A DNA stretch of 60,000 bases, taken from positions 27,778,001 to 27,838,000 of the forward strand of contig OX485803.1 in assembly GCA_950295325.1 (NCBI GenBank), given 5' to 3'. Positions within the stretch are counted from its first letter, which is position 1, and every line of letters begins with the position of its first letter. This document shows, piece after piece, positions 11,695 through 21,609 of this stretch. The notes beneath the pieces were generated by a model that saw only the letters and a list, made by a program, of their open reading frames with translations, was not told the origin of the DNA and made no database searches. The translations under genes and the position numbers were made by a program. Source of the stretch: Polytrichum commune. Lineage: Eukaryota; Streptophyta; Polytrichopsida; Polytrichales; Polytrichaceae.

Positions 11695-12700
11695 ATTGGC
11701 CAGGTACACGAATAGTGGTTATTTTCTGAAGATTCTCCAGCGTGAGTTTTGGTTTAGAGTAGGATGTCTTGTGTTTATTAATTTGCATACAAAAATATTC
11801 ATAAATTAAACTAAATTTTTTTGAAACACATTACAATGATTTTAGAAAATTTCACATAAGAACATACCTCCACCATGAAATCATCTCCATTTGCAGGATC
11901 CGTTACTGCGAGCATATTATCAAATTATTATTTTTAAACAATATGACAATTGCAGCTGTAGCTTTGGCCAATGGTTCTTTTTGGTCATTCATCTAAAACA
12001 ATGGGCAATTTCTCTAAAGTCTTGATTTTCAACCTGCTATTTTTTCAAAGTCAACACGAGAAGTTTTTGGGCATAGTCATACTGGGTCCTCATGTTTCCA
12101 AGTCCAACAGGTTACATGTTGATATCTTCAACAATTTCTTTATTTATTTTAGGAATTTTTTGGATTTATCACAAGTGCATTCGTAAGTGTTTGCAAGTCT
12201 CAAACTTCACCTACAATTTGTAAAAATCAACCGGGAGGTTCAAGACATAGTATGTCGCGATCCTAGTGTTTCCAAGTCCCACAGGTTACATGTTGATAAT
12301 TTCAGATTTTTTTCTTTATTTCAGGTATATATGTTAGATTTATCAAAAGTTCATATGTGAGTGTTTGCAAAGTCTCAAACTTTGCAAGTAATTTGTGAAA
12401 AATCGACCGGGAGGTTCCTAGACATAGTTTGTTATGATCCTAGTATTTCCAAGTCTCACAGATTACATGTTGATATTTTAATATTTGTTTTATTATTATT
12501 TCATGTATATATGTTAGATTTATCAAAAGTGCATATGTGAGTGTTCGGAAAGTCTCAAACTTTGCTTGCAATTTGTGAAAAATCAACCGGGAGGTTTCTG
12601 AACATAGTCTGCCGCGATCCTAGTGTTTCCAAGTCCCACAGGTTACATGTTGATGATTTCAAGTTTGAGTCTTCTTATTTGAGGTGAATTAAGCACAAAT

Positions 12701-12794
12701 GTGGCAAAATTCTGCAAGTACAGAATTCTGTCAGTTGTACTTTCGTTGCCGAAGGTACAACTGACAAAATTGTGCACTTGTAGAATTATGCCAC
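12701..12794. repeat. Palindrome 1 in the MULE array
   Basis: Arms of about 44 bases (GGCAAAATTCTGCAAGT onward) pair around the loop CTTTCGTTGCCGAAGG. The arm sequence itself contains the smaller palindrome AATTCTGCAAGTGCAGAATT. Copy 2 is at 13162-13255. A third, partly deleted copy with about 29 T residues is at 13622-13725. Confidence 0.85.
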
Positions 12795-13161
12795 ATTTTT
12801 GTTGGGTAAATGTGGAAGGGGTGATCAGGCCTCCCTCCTCATTTAAAGATCAATGGTTTCCTTTAGGGCATTTAAGGCTTTCGGCATAGTCGTACTGGAT
12901 CCTAGTGTTTCCAAGTCCAACAATTTACACGTTGAAAATTTTAGATTTGTTTTATTATTATTTCAGGTATATATGTTAGATTTATCAAAAGTGCATATGT
13001 GAGTGTTCGGAAAGTCTCAAACTTTGCTAGCAATTTGTGAAAAATCAACCGGGAGGTTTTTTAACATAGTCTACTGTGATCCTAATGTTTCCAAGTCCCA
13101 CAGGTTACAAGTTGATGGTTTCAATTATTTTCTTCTTCTTTGAGGTGTATTATGCACAAAC

Positions 13162-13255
13162 TTGGCAAAATTCTGCAAGTGCAGAATTCTGTTAGTTGTA
13201 CTTTCGTTGCCGAAGGTACAACTGACAAAATTCTGCACTTGCAGAATTCTGCCAG
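13162..13255. repeat. Palindrome 2 in the MULE array
   Basis: It is the most perfect copy: TTGGCAAAATTCTGCAAGTG on the left pairs with GCACTTGCAGAATTCTGCC on the right, with the same CTTTCGTTGCCGAAGG turn. Such a transcript would fold into a long hairpin. Confidence 0.85.
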
Positions 13256-14286
13256 ATTTTTGTTGGGTGAATGTGGAAGGGGGTGATCAGCCCTCCCTCT
13301 TCATTTAAAGATCAATGGTTTACTTTTGGGCATTCAAAGCTTTGGGCATAGTCGTACTGGGTCCTAGTGTTTCCAAGTCCAACAAGTTACATGTTGAAAA
13401 TTTCAGATTTATTTTCTTCTTATTTCATGTAAATATGTTAGATTTATGAGAAGTGCATTTGTAAGTGTTCGAAAGTCTCGAACTTCACCTACAATTTGTA
13501 AAAATCAACTGGGAGGTTTATGAACATAGTCTGCCGCGATCCTAGTGTTTCCAAGTCCGACAAGTTACATGTTGATGATTTCAAGTTTGAGTCCTCTTAT
13601 TTGAGGTGTATTATGCACAAACTTGGCAGAATTCCGCAAATGTAGTTTTTTTTTTTTTTTTTTTTTTTTTTTTGGTATTATGCACAAACTTGGCAGAATT
13701 CTGCAAGTGCAGAATTTTGCCAGATTTTTGTTGGGTAAATGTTGAAGGGGGTGATCAACTCTTCCTCCTCGTTTAAAGAACAATGGTTTGCTTTAGGGCA
13801 TATAAGGCTTTTGGCATAGTCGTATTGGATCCTAGTGTTTCCAAGTCCAACAAGTTACATGTTGAGAATTTCGGATTTGTTTTCTTCTTATTTCATGTAT
13901 ATATGTTAGATTTATCATAAGTGCATTTGTAAGTGTTCAAAAGTCTCGAACTTCACCTACAATTTGTAAAAATCAACCGGGAGGTTCAAGACATAGTCTG
14001 TCGCGATCCTAATGTTTCCAAGTCCCACAGGTTACATGTTAATAATTTCAGATTTTTTTTCTCATTTAAGATATATATGATATATTTATCAAAAGTGCAT
14101 ATGTGAGTATTCAGAAAGTCTCAAACTTTGCTTCCAATTTGTGAAAAATCGACCGGGAGGTTCCTAGACATAGTCTGTCGTGATCCTAGTATTTCCAAGT
14201 CCCACAGGTTACATGTTGATATTTTCATATTTTTTTTATTATTATTTCAGGTATATATGTTAGATTTATCAAAATTACATATATAA

Positions 14287-17200
14287 GTGTTCAGAAAATC
14301 TCAAACTTCAATGGCAATTTGTGGCTTTGCCCATGGTTCTTTTTGGTCATTGGGTGCAGGCTCATTCAAAGTGATAGGATTGTCAGAATTGGAGATGGAT
14401 GCATCTACAATATTGTTGAAAAATGAGTCCATTACACCCGCACCCCAAAGCCATTCTCTTCGCAAGGTTAAATTGGAGGTAGATGATGTGATGGTCCTTA
14501 GTGATTCAGATGAAGATAGCATCCAAGTGGTGAACATTGCACGGACTTCGTCTTATCCATTTCAATCTTTGTTGACAAATATTGTTGACAAATGAGTCCA
14601 TTACACCCGCACCCCAAAGTCATTGTCTTCGCAAGGTTAAATTGGAGGTAGATGATGTGATGGTCCTTAGTGATTCAGATGAAGATAGCATCCAAGTGGT
14701 GGACATTGCACGGACTTCGTCTTATCCATTTCAATCTTTGTGTTCCTTTCCTTCTACATTTTCTATACAATTTTTGTTTGGCAATGACCCCTCCCATTAC
14801 AGACCACTGAACTCGAGTATTTTTTATCAACACATACCTTCCACAAAACCTCATGTTTATCCTACGTCATCCATATCTAATGTCCATGTATTAGAAACCT
14901 TCAAAATCACTAAGTGTCGTAGAAGATCCAAATCCGATCTTACAAATATTGACTTTGATAACATTGTTATAGAGGATGTGAAGTATATGCCGTATTTTTT
15001 CAATGGGGATGTCATTTTCATTTTGCCACCGGTCAAGACTGAAATTCCAGATGCTTATGATAAGGTGATGGATGGCATGGACATGATTTACGATGGGTAT
15101 GTTTGGTGCAAATTTAAAATAACAAACATTCAAAATGATTTTAGTTTGATTTTTCGGAGGTCTTCATGCGTTGGTCATCTCCAATGCCCTAACGACTCGT
15201 GTGAGTATTTTTCACGAAATGGTCGAGATCGCAACTCTATTGAATGGATTGGTATTACACCCACTCATTTCATGATTGGTACAGACCCACCAGAGAAATC
15301 TAAGGTTCAATGCAAGGTTTGTCATACCGCTCTCATATATCTTGATGTTTGCTATGCAAAAATTATATACGTGCATTCACAATCGTCAAACATGTCCCGT
15401 GTTTGTATTCATTTGGGTGTTCACAACTACCCTGTGTCTAGTGAAGTGTGTCGTGAATCACTAGACATGGCTTACCAATGTGTGGCAAATGAGGTGGCTA
15501 AAACTCCAACTGCAAAGAACTCAACTATTGTTATGGTTGCTAGTAAATAATTTTTGGCAGATTACATCCTCAAATCCCCTCTCATAGGAGAAAATAACCA
15601 TCTTCATGGAGCATCCTTGGAGGTGGTAATGGATAAATTCTCCACTTTGGCTTACCCTAACTGTAGGAACTTCGTGGCGGGTTCCAAATGTTTTGTTCGT
15701 AGTGGGATGGGTTCCTTGGATAGCATCATGGCGCTGAAAAACCACTATGGGTTCAAATATGTACATGATACTCGGTTTCCAGAACAAAGATAAGGTCTTT
15801 GTGTTCAAGATGTTTGTGGATCTTGCTAGAAGTGGAGTCGATTTGGTGAAGCGCATGCAGTATGGAGGAGACATGGAAAATTTGTGGATCATGTTTGACC
15901 ATGTGAAGCGTTTACGAGACTGGACTACAATAGCATGTCATGTCTACGATAGCAAACATTGCAAGGTTCTCACAATAGCATATTGCCATATGCAATCGAA
16001 GGATACTCGGGCCCAGACCATTTTTGGGAAAAATTTAAATGTTGTCATGTTGGAGAATGGTGTTCCTAATGTCAATTTCAAATGATTCATGGTGGATAGT
16101 GCCCGAGCAAATTGGATTGTTGTGAAGAAGATTTACGAGGATGGTGACCCATCTGTTCCCCTCAAGGGTCGCGAGCGTACATGTCTTTTTCATTAATTGG
16201 TCTGCCAATTTGGATAAAATAACACAAAAATACATCCGACCTTCATTGCAACATGAGCACAAATAACTTTGTAAAGATTACAAGGATGCCAAGAGTTTGG
16301 AGGACGCTGACATCAAATACCATGTAATACGGGCATGGTGGTTGTCATCAGGGCAGTTCTTCCTATACACAAGTGCCCCTCCTTTATAGTTGATGAAATT
16401 GTTGTGTCATTTCATTTTTTAAACTAAAAATATCTCCAATATGTACTACAAGATCTTACTTTGGATCAATGCCCTGAGATGCCAACTTGCAATCTAGCAG
16501 AAACAATACATAACAAGTGGTTGCAACAATCACGAAACAAAATGACATGTTTGTACAAGGCAACCGTGGATGACATGATCTGCGCATTCATGCAAATCGC
16601 AAATTATCGTTCTTGGCTTAAAAGGGCTCTTCAAGGAAAGGGCCAGATCAAGCATCATTGAAGCTCAAAGTTACAGCACACACCGGTGATCCCAAACTTC
16701 TTGTAGAGGCAATGAGGTCATATCATGGGACAGAGGATCTTAATACAAAGAATTGTGCACTGGAGGGCTCTGAGTTGTTTGGATCAACCAAGAGGAAACT
16801 AGACTTACCACTTGGATCTGAGTATGATTTTCATCACCCTGACAAAGTGAACTACTCCATCCCTCACCTAATACAATGTCAACGAGGGCGCGCATAGATG
16901 AATCCTTCAAGCGTGATGAGAATGTGGTGACTCACACCACTAATGTCTTGGAATCAGAATGTCCTAAATCCCAATGGTATATTTCACGATTGCCTTATCC
17001 GTCCAAGAAAGAATGTCAAGCATTGCAGGCAAATACTGGACATCCATGTTGGGCTAAAGTTGGGAAAAATACACATGGCACACTTGCGCCAACATACATA
17101 GGCATGAAAAAGGAATACCGTTCCAACAACCACATTCCGACATATTTTTGGTTTTTTGCAGATGACATAAATCGATGTGTAAAGGGGAGCAAGAAGAAAT

Positions 17201-17817
17201 GGGTGTTTGATTGGCCAAATCTCCCTAAGATGTGGCCGGTGAAGGTTAATACAAACCTTACACGGGAGGAGGTGTTTGCATTGGAAGATGTTGGGTTTCA
17301 ACTGCAACAGAAAGAGGCATTGTCACCACGTCGTCGATTGAGAACAATGACAAACCTCCCCATCCCTCGTTCACATTTCCGTGTTCCTCCAAACCCAAAT
17401 GTGCATCCAAATACACGGTTTTCCAAGGCAGTTTGACGGAACATGGCAACACCATTATCAGAGCACATGAATAAATGGGACAGCGCATTACACATGGATG
17501 GGTACTATGTGGTTGGTGTGACTCCCATTCCATACCCTGGATATGGATGCATCATAACCATAGTTTCCAAAGAGAAGAAGACTTACCTTGTCTCCATTGC
17601 AGATATTCCGCAATGCACTTGCCTGGACTTTGCGAAAATGTTGTCTTTGGCAGTGGGAAAGAGGGGTCAATGGATTTCATGCAAGCACTTGTATTACGTG
17701 TTCATGTATTTGTGCAAGGTTGACTATGCCATTGACAAGTTCATTCATGCACCGACATTTAGCTACAATGAGGTGATGCGACTTCTTGAGCTTGCAGGTG
17801 TTGCAAAAAAGGTGTAA
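14287..17817 (+). pseudogene. MULE transposase with SWIM zinc finger, decayed
   Basis: Open pieces in several frames together encode a Mutator-like transposase. An N-terminal acidic part (MVLSDSDEDSIQVV) comes first. A cysteine/histidine region follows (VQCKVCHTALIYLDVCYAK, SRVCIHLGVHNYPVS), then the core (FDHVKRLRDWTTIACHVYD, FMVDSARANW, TCLFH). The C-terminal SWIM finger has CTC and CKH residues (PQCTCLDF, WISCKHLYYVF; 17443-17817). The transposase would cut at the MULE ends. Breaks include a 169-bp out-of-frame duplication (14422-14760), a TAA at 15548-15550 where a codon such as CAA is expected, a shift near 15780, a TGA at 16082-16084, and more breaks to 17440. It is clearly a pseudogene, and the family call is strong. 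Confidence 0.85.
14422..14760 (+). repeat. 169-bp tandem duplication in the MULE transposase
   Basis: AATGAGTCCATTACACCCGC occurs at 14422 and again at 14591, and the following sequence through TCTTATCCATTTCAATC is repeated with few changes. The 169-bp unit is not a multiple of three, so it shifts the transposase frame. The encoded words KVKLEVDDVMVLSDSDEDS appear twice. Confidence 0.9.
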
Positions 17818-19725
17818 TAGCATAGGGGTGAAGGGCATGGACGCAATTATTCATCATTTCTACATATATAAAAATATTTTTGTATATCCATTTGAAATGT
17901 ATGTAGTACAAATTGATGGTACAACTAAATAGTTGTTTGTCACAATAAAGTGCTCGACATTTCAATGGCGCACTTGACATGTCAATAAAATGCCTATCAC
18001 CGTGGATCGACAAACTACTTGAAATCCATGGTAATAGGGCCAAGTTCAATATTTTGTTTGCCCACAATGTTATTTTCATATTATATAATCCAACTATATT
18101 GGAATGTTTTCTTTAAAAATCCTATAATTGGTCATTTTTTTGCTGACTGCTGACTGCTCACCGCTCAATGCTCACATGCTAGCTTCCCTCGAAATTGAGG
18201 GTTTCATTTGGCATATCTAATACCGAGTTCAGCTTTCTCATGGGTGGTTGCAAAATTTCAAAACTCGACATGGAATAAAGTGTTATTATCTGCATGGAGA
18301 AAGTGGAGATGTGGATGGAGTTGGAGTTGCATTGGCCATGGCAAAGATCCCATTCATATTGAAGAAATATGATCCAGAAGACATCTTCAATTTTGATGAG
18401 ACAGGTTTGTATTATAGAGCTTCTCCTTGCAAGACTTTGAATATTGGGAAGGCGAAAGGAAATAAGAAACATAAGGACCGTGTGACATTGGGGCTTTGCA
18501 CTAATATCTCAGGGAAGGAGCGATTGAAGCTTGTTTTCATTCACAAATCAGCGCATCCCAGATGTTTTCCTCGGAGTTTTGATCCAAATAGTACAGTACA
18601 CTATTATTCTAACAATTCAGCCTGGATGAATGGTGATGTTTTTACACATTGGGTGAAGAGTCAGAACCGAAGAATGACACTGAAAGACATAAAGATTTGT
18701 ATTATTATGGATAATGCAGGAAACCATGATATTCATGGTGAGTTCAAGAAAGTTATAGATGGGTTTAATGCTTTTGTACTCTCCCATATCACTATCTTGT
18801 TCCTTCCACCAAATGTGACTTCAGTTGTTCAGCCTTTGGATCAAGGAGTAATTGCAGCATTCAAAATGTGCTATAAGCGCAAGCTTGTTGCCTGGACTTT
18901 GCAACAAATTGATAACAACTCAAATGAAGATTTGGGGAAATTGAATGTTGATCTATTTCAAGCTATGCTATGGTGTGTGGCGGCATGGCATGAATTAGAT
19001 GATCAAATCATTAGAAATTGTTGGAGAAAGTCCGCCATATTGCCTATAGAGTGGAATGCAAATATCAACAATTTTGATGAACGTATGAAGTCCAAAATGG
19101 AGGAAGCAGCTTTGGAATTGGGCAATCTCATCGCCGCATTGAATTTGGGGTTGGATGTCGAAGGCAAGCCTGTAGAAAAGCTTTGTCCTTTGGAGTACAT
19201 AAACATGGAAGGTGAAGATGATTTTCAGGTGGAATATTCTACTGAGGAGCTTGTGCAATTAGTGCAAGATGGCGAACATGTTCTTGATTCCATGGAAGTA
19301 GACCCATTGATTGTTGATAGTAGTGACGATGAGTCTAAAGTAGTGAAGCTAAGCGATGCACAAAAATATGCTAAAGATGTTTTGAATTTTATGGCTAGCC
19401 AAGGTTCTCAGAGTTTCAACACTCTAGAGTTGTTAGGAATGGAAAAAATCCATGACAAACTCATTAGAATTGGTGTTGCACATTTAACATCAACAAAACA
19501 ATGTGACATTAGAAGCTTCTTTGTCTCTAGTGAGAGGTCTTAACCTGATCTCAATGACACATTATGATGTGCTCTTGTTGTTATTCACAATTTTGAACTA
19601 GATGTTACATTCAAAAACATTGAAGTCTCGTATTTGTTATTTTCTTTTTTACATTGTAATTTTATTTTGATTCTTTACCTATTTTTTTGATAATATCACA
19701 TTATGCACTAATCTTCAAATTGTGA

Positions 19726-21523
19726 TGTAGTAAGTTTTTGCTATGGCTCAAAACAACAAAACCCAGGGAACAAAGTCTCCAGGAAAACTGAGATAGTGTC
19801 TATAAGGGTTAATGTCACATTGGATTAAGGATTATAATAACAACTTAGGATCTTTCTTCCTTCATTCCTTCTTAATTCCACTTATTCCCCACTCTTATGG
19901 TTCCTTGTGCTTCCTCCGTCAAAAGTGATTCTGTCCTATCTTTAAGGAAAGTTTCTATCACTCTATGTCTTTGACCTATTTCAGTCGTGAAGCTCAAAAG
20001 CTTGGCAAGTAGTCCTTGGCAATTCGTCAGGACCGAAGTCCGGGGTAATGTCTTTTTGTAACCACATCGTCTTTGCATAACAAGAATTGAGCTTTGCAAT
20101 AACTTCGAATTAATTCATCTTAATTTAACTTACAGTCATTCGGCCATCTTTACAAGACTGTAATCATCATCTTCATCTTCGACTGATTGGCAACTTGTCC
20201 ACACAAATTCCCACAGCATTATATATAATCAATGCATCAACAATGTAGGCGATATTCCTTGATTAAGACCTAATTACATTTTAAGCTCGAAAGTATTAGC
20301 CTTTGGTAATGTCTTACACTAAGTAGGCAATTCTCTTTCCTGAGATGGTAATGTCTTTTGCAGCTCACGCCTGCAATAACTCGTCTCGTCTCTGCAGTCA
20401 CTGCAACGGCTACACGCCAGGTAATGTCTTAGAGTAGGCCTTTGGCTATGCTCCCACGAGCGGCCTCTCTGTTCTCTTTCTCTCTTCTCTCTCAGGGACG
20501 ACACCTGCTAAGCCTATAGCCCTACAGGACGTTACTCTCTCAACTCTCGCTCAAGGTCTCTCAGTAACCAGATGGGCGATAGCCAAAGGACTCAGGCGAT
20601 AGCCATTCCTCGACGCTTCGGCTCTCTGTCCGAGCAGGCGATGGCCCTAACCTCGACTATTTGCCCTCACAGACTTCTCTCGACACAGCCTATTGCCCAG
20701 GCCTTGCCTCACGGAAGTTACAGACTTCCAAGACTCTACCACTTACTGCCTAATTGCCAACGCTCTTTATCCTTCTTGCGGTCATTGCCTTTGTCCTTCT
20801 CTCAGGCAAATAGTCCTTAACCTGTGCACCAGGCTGAGAGAAGTCTCTCTCCTGTCTATGGCCATATTCAGACTCCGACTCCTCCTTCTTTCACTAGACT
20901 ATTGCCCTTCTTTCTCGGCAATCAGCTTTTACTTCATTGACATGACTCACTCACAAGACAATGGCCATAGTCCGACTTCGACCATTGCTATTACAAAGAC
21001 ATTGCTTCTTTCTTCCTCGCCTTCTTGGCGGATGATATGTCTATTCCAACGCTTACGACTATTGCCAAACATCATACAAGACAGTAGCCATATTCAAACA
21101 CCAAGATCAACAATCAAAATTCCACTTCAGTCAATTGCCACTTTAATTCTCAATGTCAAGTTCTCCAAGATAACTTAGAGTCCGAATCACTCGGCTCTTT
21201 CAACTAAGTCTGCATCTACAAGCTTCCTGCTTGGCCAATTGTCTATAGCCGAGCTCAATCACTGAGCTTCGACGTTCATTGCCTATTGCTATCCTAAGCT
21301 GAGACTATGTAAGATTTTGTAAAATGGAAAATAGCATGTCTTGGCGATGGTCAGCCTCCTCCTTATCAGCGGGGGAGGTGAAGGCGGTTGCAACCGTCTA
21401 GGAACGACTATCGCCCTCGTTTCACACTGGCGATTTGCCTTTAAACGACTATTGCCGCTAATTGTCACTAATTTGAAAATGGTAGCTCTCTAGCTAGGCG
21501 ATAGCCCAAAAATTGCGTTTACA
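19726..21523. mobile_element. Solo LTR, family B, copy 1
   Basis: It begins TGTAGTAAG and ends GCGTTTACA, flanked by the 5-bp duplication tgtga (19721-19725 and 21524-21528). A second copy (29560-31436) shares long stretches at the start (GAACTAG/ACAAAG then CTGAG, GTGTCTATAAGGGTTAATG) and the end (GGCGATAGCC). There is no internal gag-pol. The body is unusual for its many degenerate GGCNATNGCC / TATTGCC motifs. It is inserted in the 3' part of the Tigger element, after the transposase stop. The transcriptional orientation is not clear to me. Confidence 0.8.
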
Positions 21524-21609
21524 TGTGACATTATCAAAAATGTAACACCTTGTTTATATCACTCTTTTTGGTGAAACGGATGGTGTGACATTATCAAGGT
21601 TAGACTATA

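Larger units (their letters stand above)
11975..14320. repeat. 180-bp / 460-bp higher-order tandem array in the MULE
   Basis: The anchor TTTCCAAGTCC recurs at about 12092, 12268, 12447, 12628, 12908, 13090, 13369, 13547, 13838, 14008 and 14188. Most spacings are about 180 bp, and three are about 280-290 bp. The long units carry an extra block of about 100 bp that is a near-perfect palindrome, recurring every 460 bp (12701, 13162, 13622). Conserved words include GTTACATGTTGAT, GTATATATGTTAGATTTATC and CAACCGGGAGGTT. The array is bracketed by two copies of a sequence around TTGTGGCTTTG and CATGGTTCTTTTTGGTCATT (about 11955-11990 and 14320-14355). Confidence 0.9.
9106..18192 (+). mobile_element. 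MULE (Mutator-like) DNA transposon, 9.1 kb
   Basis: It sits in the Tigger transposase between two copies of aattgaggg (9097-9105 and 18193-18201), a 9-bp duplication typical of Mutator-like elements. The ends are inverted repeats built on CATGTGAGC, TGAGCGGTGAGCAGT and further TGAGCA units (9118-9175, and inverted at 18140-18180). Between them lie a decayed MULE transposase (14287-17817), a satellite-like array (about 11975-14320), minus-strand open frames (9943-10609) and the end of an LTR-A copy (11694). Joining the flanks restores the Tigger frame through AKELR, which supports the boundaries. Confidence 0.85.
8754..19543 (+). pseudogene. Tigger transposase (CENP-B HTH plus DDE), interrupted by a MULE
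   Basis: Part 1 (8754-9105) encodes the CENP-B-type N-terminus: helix-turn-helix words LSTSDKRKICEVHKAHPG and ISKILRSKEKW, then the second HTH (WPQLEKALVLWF, IMQKAKELR). One in-frame TGA (8988-8990) is probably from CGA. Part 2 (18202-19543) resumes at the MULE target duplication. After a one-base shift it reads GWLQNFKTRHGIK and HGESG, then an open DDE_1 domain. The acidic triad is visible as FNFDETGLYY, IMDNAGNH and QPLDQG. Spliced length is about 565 residues, normal for Tigger. In life it would bind the CAGT ends and cut and paste at TA. The insertion, stop and shift make it non-functional. Confidence 0.85.
5886..21607 (+). mobile_element. Tigger/pogo-type DNA transposon, split by three later insertions
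   Basis: The left end is TA then CAGTCTAACCTTGATAATG (5884 on). The right end is the reverse complement, ending GGTTAGACTA then TA (21608-21609); the last base is A where G is expected. CAGT ends with a TA duplication are typical of Tigger/pogo (Tc1/mariner superfamily). The motif GATAATGTCAC recurs inside both ends (5897, 6002 and, inverted, near 21530 and 21587), likely as subterminal transposase sites. Taking out LTR-A (6222-8274), the MULE (9106-18192) and LTR-B (19726-21523) with one copy of each target duplication leaves about 2.76 kb, containing one Tigger transposase gene. The element is certainly inactive. Confidence 0.85.
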
